Shown in pieces: positions 1-8,977 of a DNA stretch of 64,000 bases; position 1 is the stretch's first letter, and the number at the start of each line of letters is the position of its first letter. The notes under the pieces were generated by a model. It was not told the origin of the DNA. It was given only the letters and a program-made list of their open reading frames with translations, and ran no database searches. Where the stretch lies: the NCBI GenBank assembly GCA_021782815.1, contig JAJXUO010000002.1:61779-125778 (forward strand), read 5' to 3'. The translations under genes were made by a program, and so were the position numbers. Origin of the DNA: Pseudomonadota bacterium (lineage in GTDB: Bacteria; Pseudomonadota; Alphaproteobacteria; Rhodospirillales; Magnetospirillaceae).

Positions 1-39
1 GGCGTCGCGATGAGTCAAACTCATCGCGACTTGGTATAA
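1..39 (+). repeat. Dispersed hairpin repeat, copy 1 (cut by window edge)
   Basis: This is the 3' end of a repeat seen complete at 36009-36135 and inverted at 63875-64000. It holds a perfect 12-bp stem, GTCGCGATGAGT / ACTCATCGCGAC, around a CAA loop, followed by the shared tail CTTGGTAT. The rest of the copy lies outside the window. Confidence 0.85.
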
Positions 40-114
40 CGCGGCTGGGAGAACCCGGGGCGGACCCTACCTGAAAGCACGGAGAAAGAACAGGACGGGA
101 TCGACACAGCCGCG

Positions 115-158
115 TCGCGGAATGCGATGGCGGCGGCGGCGCCTCTCGCATTCCGCGA
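115..158. other. Perfect 13-bp inverted repeat
   Basis: The arm TCGCGGAATGCGA (115-127) pairs perfectly with TCGCATTCCGCGA (146-158) across an 18-nt GC-rich loop. It lies about 40 bp upstream of the sigma-54-like promoter at 198-214. It could terminate a transcript entering from outside the window, or be an activator or structural element. There is no U-run after either arm. Confidence 0.6.
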
Positions 159-197
159 GAAAATCGGCCGAATCCACCCTGAAACCATACCCGGGGA

Positions 198-214
198 TTG
201 GCACATCCCTTGCG
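198..214 (+). promoter_or_regulatory. Candidate sigma-54 (-24/-12) promoter
   Basis: TTGGCAC at 198-204 and TTGCG at 210-214 put the invariant GG and GC dinucleotides exactly 10 nt apart, as sigma-54 promoters require. The nearest downstream start is the ATG at 255, which has its own SD. The match is direct; function is inferred, and the activator is unknown. Confidence 0.5.
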
Positions 215-254
215 AGAGGGACCACAGAATCACCTTCACATCCGGGAGGCCGCC

Positions 255-404
255 ATGCTGCCCTTGATCTTCCGTTTCAGCCCCGCCTTCCTCAAAGCCC
301 TGGCCCTGGTGGAGGCCCTGCCCGCCGCGCCGTCCGAAAAACCGGCCCGCAAGCAAAAGCCCGCCGCCGGTCGGCCGCGCAAGACGGCCCGGACCACGGG
401 ATAG
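255..404 (+). CDS. Small ORF, 49 aa, hydrophobic N-terminus and basic C-terminus, unknown function
   Basis: I do not recognise this protein. The ATG at 255 has the SD GGGAGG 5 nt upstream and a sigma-54-like promoter about 40 bp before it, which is why I list it despite its length. Residues 1-22 are hydrophobic and helix-prone (start MLPLIFRFSPAFLKALALVE). The remainder is rich in Lys, Arg, Ala and Pro, like a nucleic-acid or membrane-surface binding tail. It stops 3 nt before the end of the convergent ABC ATPase gene. It could be a real small protein or a chance ORF. Confidence 0.4.
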   Translation: MLPLIFRFSPAFLKALALVEALPAAPSEKPARKQKPAAGRPRKTARTTG

Positions 405-407
405 GGC

Positions 408-1751
408 TTATTCCGCCGCCGGGGCGCCGCTGTCGGAGGATGCGGGATCCTCCGCGTCCTCCTCGGGCAGCGACAGCACGCCGGAATTGTAGTCGTACTC
501 GAAGACCTCGGCGAAACGGCCCCAGTTGATCACCAGATCCAGCACCCGTTCCGCCTCGTCGTCGGTCAGGTAATCCTCCAGCTCCTGCAGGAAGCGGTTT
601 TCCGGGGCGCGATGATCGCGCCGTTCGTCCAGCACGCGGCGGATATGGGTGGCCAGCGAAATGTGGTGCAGCAGGTGCTCGGCGAAGATTTCCTTGCGGC
701 GGGCGGTGTTGCTGTCCACATAGGCGCGGCCGGCGGGCAGCAGCGACACGTCGCCGTGATCCACCTTGATGAAGCCCAGAAGACGCCCGGCCTCCAGCAA
801 CTGGAACAGGGTATCGTCGGGCAGTTCCAGCTGTTCGGCCAGAATGGGAATGTCGGCCGTGCCGCTTTCCTCTTCCGCCAGGGCCTCCAGCATGCCCTCG
901 ATCTTGTGCGGCGTGGCCTCGGGCAGGCGGTAGCCCAGCGACAACGGTTCGGCCGGGCTGCCGGCGGCGCGCTGCGGCTGCTGGGTCATCACCGCGTAGA
1001 TCTCGTCGACGATGGCCTTGAAGGCCGGGGCCTCGGTATCGCGCGGATGCGGCAGATTGACCGGAATCTCGGCCTTCACCCGGCCGGGATCGGACGAGAA
1101 GATGAGGACGCGGTCGGCCATGGTCACCGCCTCCTCGATATTGTGCGAGACGAACAGAATGCCCTTGGTGGGAATCTGCCGCTCCTGCCACAGTTCCAGA
1201 AGATCGCTGCGCAGGGTTTCGGCGGTGAGCACGTCGAGAGCCGAGAAGGGTTCATCCATCAGCAGCACGTCGGGTTCCATCACCAGGGCGCGGGCGAAGC
1301 CGACGCGCTGGCGCATGCCGCCCGACAGCTCGCGCGGATAGGCGCTTTCGAAGCCGCCCAGCCCGATGACGTCGATCACCTTGAGGGCGCGGCTCTCCCG
1401 CTCGGCCGAGGGCACAGCCATGGCCTCGAGCCCCAGTTCCACGTTCTGCTGCACCGTCAGCCAGGGAAACAGCGCGAAGGACTGGAACACCATGGCGATG
1501 CCCTTGGCCGGGCCGTTGATGGTGCGGCCGCGATAAAGCACATCGCCGCCATTGGCCTTGATCAGCCCGGCGATGATGCGCAGCAGGGTGGATTTGCCCG
1601 AGCCCGATTTGCCCAGCAGGGCCACGATCTCGCCTTCCTCCAGGCGGAAATTCACCCCCTCCAGCACCGTGCGCTCCGAGCGGTCGGGGGCGCGGAAGGC
1701 CTTGCGGACACCGGCCAGATGGATCAGGTCTTCTCCGGGATTGATGGTCAT
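408..1751 (-). CDS. ABC transporter ATP-binding protein, NitT/TauT type, with C-terminal AAA-associated domain
   Basis: This is the ATPase subunit of an importer of the nitrate/sulfonate/taurine class. In the 447 residues, Walker A GKSGSGKST is at 47-55, the Q-loop Gln near 90, the signature LSGGMRQRV at 142-150, Walker B DVLLMDEPF at 161-169 and the H-loop His near 203. About 190 extra C-terminal residues match the AAA-associated domain that accompanies this ABC subgroup. The start has the SD AGGAAG 8 nt upstream. It follows the permease gene by 12 nt, so the two are co-transcribed. No periplasmic binding protein is encoded nearby, so the substrate cannot be named. Confidence 0.9.
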   Translation of the reverse strand: MTINPGEDLIHLAGVRKAFRAPDRSERTVLEGVNFRLEEGEIVALLGKSGSGKSTLLRIIAGLIKANGGDVLYRGRTINGPAKGIAMVFQSFALFPWLTVQQNVELGLEAMAVPSAERESRALKVIDVIGLGGFESAYPRELSGGMRQRVGFARALVMEPDVLLMDEPFSALDVLTAETLRSDLLELWQERQIPTKGILFVSHNIEEAVTMADRVLIFSSDPGRVKAEIPVNLPHPRDTEAPAFKAIVDEIYAVMTQQPQRAAGSPAEPLSLGYRLPEATPHKIEGMLEALAEEESGTADIPILAEQLELPDDTLFQLLEAGRLLGFIKVDHGDVSLLPAGRAYVDSNTARRKEIFAEHLLHHISLATHIRRVLDERRDHRAPENRFLQELEDYLTDDEAERVLDLVINWGRFAEVFEYDYNSGVLSLPEEDAEDPASSDSGAPAAE

Positions 1752-1763
1752 GGTCGGTCTTCC

Positions 1764-3500
1764 TTAATCGATACGCCAGCGTTCTTCGGCCAGACGATAG
1801 AGGCGGCGCCACAAAAGGCGGTTGAACAGGATCACGAAGCCGCTCAGCACACAGCAGCCCAGCCAGATGCGCGGGAAGTCGCCCTTCTGGGTGGCCTCGG
1901 CGATATAGGCGCCGATGCCGGTGGCCATCAGGGTGGTATTGCCCCAACTGACCATCTCGGAAACGATGGAGGCGTTCCACGAGCCGCCCGAGGCGGTGAT
2001 GGCCCCGGTGACATAGGAGGAAAAGATCGAGGGCAGGATCAGCCGCTTCCAGCGCAGCCAGCCCTTGAGGCCGAAATTGCCGCCGGCATCCTTGAGATCG
2101 GTGGGGATGGACATGGCCCCGGCGATGACGTTGAAGAGGATGTACCACTGCGTGCCCAGGATCATCAGCGGACTGGTCCAGATTTCCACCGAGGCGTCGT
2201 ATTTCTGGATCAGGATCACCGCCACCGGGAACATCAGGTTGGCCGGAAAGGCCGCCATGAACTGGGCGATGGGCTGCACCGTCTGCGCCAGTTTGGGCCG
2301 CAGGCCGATCCACACCCCGATGGGCACCCAGATCAGCGAGGCGATAAGGATCAGCACGATCACCCGCAGGGCGGTGGCCAGCCCCAGCAGAATCACATGC
2401 AGCACCTCGGGCAGCCCCACCTCGACCCGCACGACTTCGCCGATGCGGATCAGGGCATAGGCGGCGGTCAGGGCCACCAGGGCGTTCCAGGCCTTGTCCA
2501 TCCAGGGAAATTCGCGGGCGCGGCGCTTCGGCTCGCCCAGGCCGTCGTGGCGGCGGCGGAACAACGGCAGGCTGGCGTTCCACGCCAGGCCGGGCACGGC
2601 GGCGAAGGCCCGCATGATCCTTGAGCGCTGCATGTGGGTGAGCAGCCACGACGAGGGAATCTCCTCGCCGGGAATGGATTCGAACTTGAACTTGTCGGCC
2701 CAGGCCACCAGGGGGCGGAAGAACAGCTGGTCATAGATCAGGATGCCCACCAGCATGGTGAGAATGGCCCAGCCGATGGCCGTCAGATTCTTGGCGGCGA
2801 TGGCCATGGCGATATAGGAGCCGATCCCCGGCAGCAGGATGTTCTGCCCCGACACGGTGATGGCCTCGGAGGCCACCACGAAGAACCAGCCGCCCGACAC
2901 CGACATCATCATGTTCCAGATCAGGGGCGGCGTGGCGAAGGGCAGTTCCAGTCGCCAGAACCGTTGCCATGACGACAGGTGATACATCTCCGCCGCCTCG
3001 GCCAGATCGTGCGGCACCGTGCGCAGCGACTGGTAAAGGCTGAAGGTCATGTTCCAGGCCTGCGAAGTGAAGATGGCGAAGATGGCCGCGCATTCCACCC
3101 CAAGGAGATTGCCGGGGAACAGGGCGATGAACCCGGTAACGGTGATGGAGAGGAAACCCAGGATGGGGATCGACTGCAGAATATCGAGGATCGGCACCAG
3201 GATCTTCTCGGCATAGCGGCTTTTCGCCGCCAGGGTGGCGTAGAAGATGGTAAAGACCAGCGACGCCGCCAGACCCGCCGCCATGCGCAAAAACGAGCGC
3301 AGCAGATAATAAGGCAGCGAATCGGGATTCAGGGTCATGGGCAGGGGGTCGCCCAGATTATAGGGCGTGGACATCTGCGCGCCGCCGAAGGCCAGCAGCC
3401 ACAACACCCCCAGAACCAGCGGCAGGGCGGCCAGATCCCAGGTGTTCGGACGCATTTCGGGCGTGAAGCTGATGGTGGGCGGAATGATCCTCTGCCGCAC
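1764..3500 (-). CDS. ABC transporter permease, two fused permease domains
   Basis: This 578-residue inner-membrane protein carries two binding-protein-dependent permease halves in one chain. Each half has several membrane segments and an EAA-like cytoplasmic loop: one near residues 156-190 (DLAEAAEMYHLSSWQRF) and one near 490-520 (DLKDAGGNFGLKGWLRW). These loops contact the ATPase encoded immediately downstream. I chose the GTG at 3500 because AGGGAG lies 7 nt upstream of it. A longer reading frame to 3557 and an ATG at 3455 both lack a good SD. The fused arrangement replaces the usual permease dimer. Substrate is unknown. Confidence 0.88.
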   Translation of the reverse strand: MRQRIIPPTISFTPEMRPNTWDLAALPLVLGVLWLLAFGGAQMSTPYNLGDPLPMTLNPDSLPYYLLRSFLRMAAGLAASLVFTIFYATLAAKSRYAEKILVPILDILQSIPILGFLSITVTGFIALFPGNLLGVECAAIFAIFTSQAWNMTFSLYQSLRTVPHDLAEAAEMYHLSSWQRFWRLELPFATPPLIWNMMMSVSGGWFFVVASEAITVSGQNILLPGIGSYIAMAIAAKNLTAIGWAILTMLVGILIYDQLFFRPLVAWADKFKFESIPGEEIPSSWLLTHMQRSRIMRAFAAVPGLAWNASLPLFRRRHDGLGEPKRRAREFPWMDKAWNALVALTAAYALIRIGEVVRVEVGLPEVLHVILLGLATALRVIVLILIASLIWVPIGVWIGLRPKLAQTVQPIAQFMAAFPANLMFPVAVILIQKYDASVEIWTSPLMILGTQWYILFNVIAGAMSIPTDLKDAGGNFGLKGWLRWKRLILPSIFSSYVTGAITASGGSWNASIVSEMVSWGNTTLMATGIGAYIAEATQKGDFPRIWLGCCVLSGFVILFNRLLWRRLYRLAEERWRID

Positions 3501-3913
3501 GGGAGATCTCCCTGTCGAACGCTGATAACCGGGCACGGGCGCGACGGCCTGCCGCACGCTTCAATTAAACGGAATTCGGGCCCATGACAATCGGGCGAAT
3601 TGTTGTGTTTTTACGACAGAACAATGTTACAGCGCCATGTCCATCTGGTCAAAAATCCTATCCATCGCCCCCGCCCCTGGTTGCCTGCGAAATAGATCCT
3701 ATACGTTGCGTTCTCCAACCCGGAAAACCTAGAGTGGAAAAATCGCCGCCTCCGTTTAAACAGCCCCCACAGAGTGCACAATTTTTCCACACAGTTACCT
3801 CCTGCCCCGAGGGAGGCACCCCGCTCGCCACCATCAACCCCTGCGCGATATGCATAACGCCCCTGCGGCAAGCGCCCTCGTGCCCGGACGGCGATCCGTG
3901 AGATAGTCTTCCC
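3501..3913. other. 413-bp divergent intergenic region
   Basis: This separates the ABC operon (minus) from the LexA-fold regulator (plus) and should hold both promoters. An inverted repeat ATTGTT...AACAAT (3599-3625) is a possible operator for the ABC operon. A CCTCC...GGAGG hairpin lies at 3798-3816. A minus-strand small ORF with a strong SD is listed separately. Confidence 0.5.
3658..3792 (-). CDS. Candidate 44-aa Cys-rich small ORF, unknown
   Basis: A GTG at 3792 follows a perfect AGGAGG SD with 5-nt spacing, the best SD in this gap. The product starts VWKNCALCGGCLNGGG and so carries a CxxCxxC cluster near its N-terminus. It continues with a Gly/Arg/Ser-rich tail, with no recognisable domain. 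It points toward the ABC operon and could be a leader peptide or a chance ORF. There is no codon-use evidence for it. Confidence 0.25.
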   Translation of the reverse strand: MWKNCALCGGCLNGGGDFSTLGFPGWRTQRIGSISQATRGGGDG

Positions 3914-4537
3914 ATGTTGACCCATGACGATATCTGGACGGCCATTGACCGCCTTGCTCAGGAAAATGGCCTGACCGCTTCCGGCCTGGCGCGTCGCGCC
4001 GGGTTGGATCCCACCACCTTCAATCGCAGCAAGCGGGTGGCCCGCGACGGCAAACCGCGCTGGCCCAGCACGGAAAGCATTTCCAAGATCCTGGAAGCCA
4101 CCGGCACCACCCTGCCGCATTTCGTCAGCCTGGTGCGGACCGAGCAGCCGGGCACCCTGCCCACTCTGCCCATGGCCAGCCTGTCGGACCTGCGTCAGGC
4201 CCCTGCGTCGGACGCCGCCGCGAACGCCGAAGCCGATTGGGACGCCATTCCCGTTCCCGATATTTCCGATCCCAAGGCCTTCGCCGTGGAAATCACCGGC
4301 AGCGAATACGAGCCGGTCTACCGCGACGGCGACATCCTCATCGTTTCTCCCGCCGCCACCCCGCGCCGGGGCGACCGCGTGATGGTGCGCACCCAGGACG
4401 GCAACGTGACCATCAGCCGCCTGCTGCGCCAGACCTCGCGCCGCATCGACCTGCAGCCCATGAACGGCGGGAGCGAGATCAGCCTCACCGCCGACGATGT
4501 CGCCTCGGTGTCGCGCGTGGTGTGGTCCAGCCAATAG
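3914..4537 (+). CDS. HTH regulator with LexA/S24-fold domain, catalytic dyad missing
   Basis: This 207-residue transcriptional regulator has an N-terminal HTH region (about 10-65) and a C-terminal S24/LexA-like fold (about 115-200). The fold is visible as ITGSEYEPVYRDGDILIVS and GDRVMVRTQDGNVTISRL. In LexA and CI the first motif normally reads GDSMEP and the second ends VKRL. Here the Ser position is Glu131 (Ser130 sits one residue early) and the Lys position is Ser168, so RecA-stimulated self-cleavage looks impossible. It is a single gene followed by a strong terminator. There are no phage genes around it, so it looks like a resident chromosomal regulator. Confidence 0.8.
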   Translation: MLTHDDIWTAIDRLAQENGLTASGLARRAGLDPTTFNRSKRVARDGKPRWPSTESISKILEATGTTLPHFVSLVRTEQPGTLPTLPMASLSDLRQAPASDAAANAEADWDAIPVPDISDPKAFAVEITGSEYEPVYRDGDILIVSPAATPRRGDRVMVRTQDGNVTISRLLRQTSRRIDLQPMNGGSEISLTADDVASVSRVVWSSQ

Positions 4538-4554
4538 GCCCGATCGTTTCCGAA

Positions 4555-4591
4555 AAAACGGGCGCGGGACGAAAACTCCCGCGCCCGTTTT
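4555..4591. terminator. Bidirectional intrinsic terminator
   Basis: A 10-bp perfect stem GGGCGCGGGA / TCCCGCGCCC is flanked by A-rich and T-rich tracts (AAAAC...GTTTT). It sits between the convergent regulator and murJ genes and can serve both strands. Confidence 0.9.
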
Positions 4592-4594
4592 GTT

Positions 4595-6142
4595 TCAGGC
4601 GCGGCGGCGGCGCAGCAGGGCCTTGAGATCGGCCACATGGGTGGCGCCGCACAGGAAGGCGGCGGCGGCGTAACCGCCCAGCCCCACCGCCATCAGCAGC
4701 ACCAGGGCCAGCATGCGCCAATAGGGCCGGGCCAGCCACGGGGCCAGCCCCTGCCGCGCCGCCCACAGGGCGGCGGCCATCAGCAGGCTTGCCAGCACAA
4801 TGCGCGGCAGCCGCGCCTTCAGGCGGGCATCGATGGTGAAGAAGCCGCGCCGGTGCAGCAGCCAGATCAGCGCCGCCACGTTGAACCAGGCGGCCAGGGC
4901 GGTGGACAGCGCCATGCCCACATAGCCCAGCGGCACCATCAGCGCCAGATTGAGCCCCACATTGATCCCCATGCACAAGGCCGCCACCCGCACCGGCGTG
5001 CGGGTATCCTCGCGGGCGAAGAAGCCCGGCGTCAGCACCTTCACCAGAACATAGGCGGGCAGGCCGATGGCCAGCACCATCAGCACGTGCCCCACCGCCA
5101 GACTGTCGGCGGCGTTGAAGGAGCCGCGCTGGAACAAAATGGTGATGATGGGATGGGCCAGGGTGATCAGGCCCGCCGCCGCCGGCAGGGTGAGCAGAAG
5201 CCCCATCTCCATGGCGCGGTTCTGCGAATCGAGGGCCGCCTGGGTTTCGCCGGCCCGCAACTGGCGCGACAGCAGCGGCAGCAGCGCCGTGCCGATGGCC
5301 ACCCCCACCACCCCCAGCGGCAGCTGGTTGACCCGCTCGGCGTAATTGAGGTAGCTGACGGCGCCGTTGGCCACCAGCGAGGCGATCATGGTGTTGACCG
5401 TGAGATTGATCTGATAGACCCCGGCCCCCACGGCGCCGGGCACCACCCGCTTCAGCATCAGCACCACATCGGGCGACAGCCGGGGCCGCACCAGGCGCAG
5501 GCGCATGTCGGCGCGGCGCACCGCCCGCACCAGCCACAGGAACTGCGCCACGCCCGAGGCGAACACCCCCCAGGCCATGGCGTGACCGGCGGTGGGGGTA
5601 TAGGGCACCAGGGCCACCAGGGCGCCGATGGACACCACGTTGAGCAGCACCGGCGCCGCCGCCGCCGCCGCGAAGCGGCCCATGGCGTTCAGCACGCCGC
5701 TTTGCAGCGACACCATGGAAATGAACAGCAGATAGGGGAAGGTGATGCGCGACAGCTCCACCGCCAGCGCCATCTTGCCCGGCAGATCGTCGAAGCCGGG
5801 GGCCAGCAGCGGCATGGCCCAGGGCATGATCATTTCCATCACCGCCACGAAGCCCAGCAGGATGGCGATGAGCACGGCATAACAATGTTCGGCGAACGCG
5901 CGGGCCCCCTCCGGTCCCTCCGTCTCCAGCCGTCCGGCGAACAGCGGCACGAAGGCGGGATTGAAGGCGCCCTCGGCGAACAGGCTGCGGAACAGATTGG
6001 GAAAGCGGAAGGCCACGAAGAAGGCGTCGGACACCATGCCGGCGCCGAGATACCGGGCGATCAGCACTTCGCGCAGCAGCCCGGTCAGGCGGCTCAGCAT
6101 GGTCCAACCGCCGATGGTGGCGATGGCGCGGGTCAAATTCAT
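4595..6142 (-). CDS. murJ: Lipid II flippase MurJ (MviN)
   Basis: This polytopic inner-membrane protein of the MOP superfamily flips the undecaprenyl-linked peptidoglycan precursor. Its 515 residues are the usual length. The N-terminus reads MNLTRAIATIGGWTMLSRLTG, with the family segments LREVLIARYLGAG and FRFPNLFRSLFAEGAF. About 14 hydrophobic segments follow. It is last in the mutS-glnD-murJ run, 7 nt after the glnD stop, an order common in alphaproteobacteria. It ends against the bidirectional terminator at 4555-4591. Confidence 0.96.
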   Translation of the reverse strand: MNLTRAIATIGGWTMLSRLTGLLREVLIARYLGAGMVSDAFFVAFRFPNLFRSLFAEGAFNPAFVPLFAGRLETEGPEGARAFAEHCYAVLIAILLGFVAVMEMIMPWAMPLLAPGFDDLPGKMALAVELSRITFPYLLFISMVSLQSGVLNAMGRFAAAAAAPVLLNVVSIGALVALVPYTPTAGHAMAWGVFASGVAQFLWLVRAVRRADMRLRLVRPRLSPDVVLMLKRVVPGAVGAGVYQINLTVNTMIASLVANGAVSYLNYAERVNQLPLGVVGVAIGTALLPLLSRQLRAGETQAALDSQNRAMEMGLLLTLPAAAGLITLAHPIITILFQRGSFNAADSLAVGHVLMVLAIGLPAYVLVKVLTPGFFAREDTRTPVRVAALCMGINVGLNLALMVPLGYVGMALSTALAAWFNVAALIWLLHRRGFFTIDARLKARLPRIVLASLLMAAALWAARQGLAPWLARPYWRMLALVLLMAVGLGGYAAAAFLCGATHVADLKALLRRRRA

Positions 6143-6149
6143 GATGGGA

Positions 6150-8933
6150 TCATTCCGCGGCGCGGGGTGTTTTGGGAGCCGGCGCCGGATCGCAGATGCC
6201 CGGCTCCTGCAGGGCCGCCGTCAGGGCCTCGCGGATATCGCGGATCTTGCGCTCATGCTCCACCTTCAGGCCGAACACGTCCTTGACGTAGAACACGTCC
6301 ACCACCCGCTCGCCGTAGGTGGAGACGTGGGCCGAGCTGATCTGCAGCGACAACCGGGTCATGGCCGAGGTGACGTCGTAGAGCAGGCCGATGCGATCGC
6401 GGCCGTTGACCTCGATCACCGTATGCTTGGCGCTGGCCTTGTTGTCCACCAGCACGCGCGGCGGCACTTTGAAAACGCGGGTGCGGCTTTGCACCGAATC
6501 GCGGCGCTTGGCGATCTCGCGCGACAGACGCAGCCGCCCCGACAACCCCTGTTCCAGGTTGGCCCGCAGTTTTTCCAGGCGGGCGGCATTGCTGACCGGG
6601 CCGCCGTCCATGTCGTGAATGGTGAAGGTGTCGAGGGCCATGCCGTTGGTCATGGTGATGATCTTGGCGTCGACGATGGACACCCCGGACAGCGCCATGG
6701 CCCCCGCGATCTGGGCGAAGAGGCCGGGATGATCGCCGGTATAGAGGGTGATTTCCGTGACCTCGTTGGCGGGATCCTGGCGGCTGTCGATGGTGAGCGG
6801 CGCCTGGCGCGACTCGGCGTCGCGCACCAGGGCGGCCTGGCGGAGATGGGTTTCGGTATCGAACGACACCCAGTAGGAGGGATAGCCCCGGGCCAGATGC
6901 GCCTCGATATCCTCGGACGGCCACTGTCCGGCCAGGGCGGCGCGCAAGGCGTTCTGCGCCGCCTCCACCCGGGCCTCGCGCCGTTCCACGCCGATACCGC
7001 CCGACATCATGTCGAGAGCGCGGTGATAAAGCTCGCGCAGCAGGCCGGCCTTCCAGGCGTTCCACACCTTGGGCCCCACCGCCCGCACGTCGGCCACGGT
7101 CAGGGCCAGCAGCAGCTTCAGCCGTTCCGGGCTTTGCACCACATCGACGAAATCGGAAATGGTCTGGGCGTCGTCGATGTCGCGCTTGAAGGCGGTGCGG
7201 GTCATCAGCAGGTGATGGCGCACCAGCCAACTGGCGGTTTCCGTCTCCTCGTCCGAAAGCCCCAGGCGCGGCCCCAGCTTGAGAACGATCTCGGCCCCCA
7301 GTTCGGAATGGTCGGCGTTACGGCCCTTGGCGATGTCGTGCAGGAAGGTGGCCAGATAAAGGGTGCGCCGCGACAGCAGGGTTTTCATCACCTCGGTACA
7401 GGCCGGGGCCTCGGCGGCCAGTTGGCCGGATTCCAGACGGTGCAGGATGCCCACGGCCTGGATGGTATGCTCGTCCACCGTGAAGACGTGGTACATGTCG
7501 TACTGCATCTGCGCCACCACCCGGCCGAAATCGGGGATGAAGCGGCCCAGCACCCCGGATTCGTTCATATGGCGCAGCGCCACTTCCGGATCCTTGGGCG
7601 AGCAGAGCATTTCCACGAACAGGCGGTTGGCCTCGGCGTCCTGGCGCAGCTTGCCGTCGATACGCTTCAAGGACTGGGTGACCAGCGACATGGCGCGGGG
7701 GTGAATGTCGAGATCCTGGGCCAGGGCGGTGTGGAAAAGCCGGATCATATCCAGCGGCTGATGCTCGAACTGGGCCTCCTCCACCACGTCCAGGCGGTTG
7801 CCCTCCAGCTTGAAGCCTTCCAGCTTGCGGCTGCGGCGCAGGGCCGGGAAGCGCAGCTTGGGCTTGCGCTTGTGCTGCTCCTCCAGAAGGGCGCAGAAGA
7901 TGCGGGTGAGATCGCCCACATCCTTGGCGATCAGGTAATAATGCTTCATGAAGCGTTCGACGCCCGAGGTGCCGCCATGATCGGTGTAGTTCATGCGCCG
8001 GCCGATCTCGGGCTGCATGTCGAAGGTCAGGCGATCCTCCTCGCGGCCGGTCAGATAATGCAGATGGCAGCGCACCGTCCACAGGAAGGCCTGGGCCTTC
8101 TCGAAACGGCCGGCGGCGTCGGCCGACAGCACCCCCAGGGCCACCAGTTCGCGCACATCGGTGATGGCGTAGAGATATTTGGCGATCCAGTAAAGGGTGT
8201 GCAGATCGCGCAAGCCCCCCTTGCCCTCCTTGATGTTGGGTTCCAGCACATAGCGGGCCTCGCCCAGCTTCTGATGGCGGCTGTCGCGCTCGGCCAGCTT
8301 GGCCTCCACGAACTCCTCCATGCTGCCGGCCACCACCTCGGCGCGGTAACGGCGCTTCAGCTCGTCGTAGAGGGCGTCGTCGCCCCACAGCCAGCGCGCC
8401 TCCAAAAGGGCGGTGCGGATGGTGAGATCGGCCTTGGCCTGGCGGATGCATTCATCCACCGTCCGGGTGGAATGCCCCACCGTCAGCCCCAGATCCCACA
8501 GCATGTAGAGCATGTATTCCACCACCTGCTCGGCATGGGCGGTGCGCTTGTAGGGCAGCAGGAACAGAAGATCGATATCGGATTTGGGCGACAACTCGCC
8601 GCGGCCGTAGCCGCCCACCGCCACCACCCCCATGATCTGGCCGGTGGTGGCCACCCCCACGGGATATTCGTGCCCGAGGGCGTAATCGTGCACGATGCGC
8701 ACCAGCTGATCGATGAGGAAGCAGTTCTCCCGCACCGCCTCTGTGCCCTGGCCGTGGCTTTCGAAACGGCGGCGCACCTCGTCGTGCCCGGCCTTGTAGG
8801 CCTCCTTGAACACCGCCAGCACCTGGGAGCGGCGCTGGGCCTTCGGCACCTCGGCGGCGATGATGGCGTCGAGCCGGGCGACAACCTCCTGACGGTCGAT
8901 GATGGCGCGCTGGTTCTTGATCTTGTGCTGCAT
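6150..8933 (-). CDS. glnD: Bifunctional PII uridylyltransferase / uridylyl-removing enzyme
   Basis: GlnD reads glutamine and uridylylates or deuridylylates PII, setting nitrogen regulation. The 927-residue protein has the nucleotidyltransferase signature GGYGRGELSPKSDIDLLFL near residue 120. The HD hydrolase motif FLHDIAKGRNADHSELG is near 530. Two C-terminal ACT domains (about 720-910) are visible as ITLYTGDHPGLFAQIAGAM and VNGRDRIGLLYDVTSAM. I chose the ATG at 8933 (MQHKIKNQRAI); an in-frame start at 8981 would overlap mutS. It lies between mutS and murJ in one operon. Confidence 0.96.
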   Translation of the reverse strand: MQHKIKNQRAIIDRQEVVARLDAIIAAEVPKAQRRSQVLAVFKEAYKAGHDEVRRRFESHGQGTEAVRENCFLIDQLVRIVHDYALGHEYPVGVATTGQIMGVVAVGGYGRGELSPKSDIDLLFLLPYKRTAHAEQVVEYMLYMLWDLGLTVGHSTRTVDECIRQAKADLTIRTALLEARWLWGDDALYDELKRRYRAEVVAGSMEEFVEAKLAERDSRHQKLGEARYVLEPNIKEGKGGLRDLHTLYWIAKYLYAITDVRELVALGVLSADAAGRFEKAQAFLWTVRCHLHYLTGREEDRLTFDMQPEIGRRMNYTDHGGTSGVERFMKHYYLIAKDVGDLTRIFCALLEEQHKRKPKLRFPALRRSRKLEGFKLEGNRLDVVEEAQFEHQPLDMIRLFHTALAQDLDIHPRAMSLVTQSLKRIDGKLRQDAEANRLFVEMLCSPKDPEVALRHMNESGVLGRFIPDFGRVVAQMQYDMYHVFTVDEHTIQAVGILHRLESGQLAAEAPACTEVMKTLLSRRTLYLATFLHDIAKGRNADHSELGAEIVLKLGPRLGLSDEETETASWLVRHHLLMTRTAFKRDIDDAQTISDFVDVVQSPERLKLLLALTVADVRAVGPKVWNAWKAGLLRELYHRALDMMSGGIGVERREARVEAAQNALRAALAGQWPSEDIEAHLARGYPSYWVSFDTETHLRQAALVRDAESRQAPLTIDSRQDPANEVTEITLYTGDHPGLFAQIAGAMALSGVSIVDAKIITMTNGMALDTFTIHDMDGGPVSNAARLEKLRANLEQGLSGRLRLSREIAKRRDSVQSRTRVFKVPPRVLVDNKASAKHTVIEVNGRDRIGLLYDVTSAMTRLSLQISSAHVSTYGERVVDVFYVKDVFGLKVEHERKIRDIREALTAALQEPGICDPAPAPKTPRAAE

Positions 8934-8977
8934 GAAATCCCGGCCCGGCAAAGGTGACGCGCAAGCAGTATAGCCGC

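Noticed and set aside
612..2624. 670-codon plus-strand frame over the ABC transporter genes
   Set aside because: Covers the junction of two clear ABC subunit genes; composition is shadow-like.
4637..6286. 549-codon frame antisense to murJ
   Set aside because: Very His/Gln/Gly-rich with no recognisable domain; murJ is unmistakable on the other strand.
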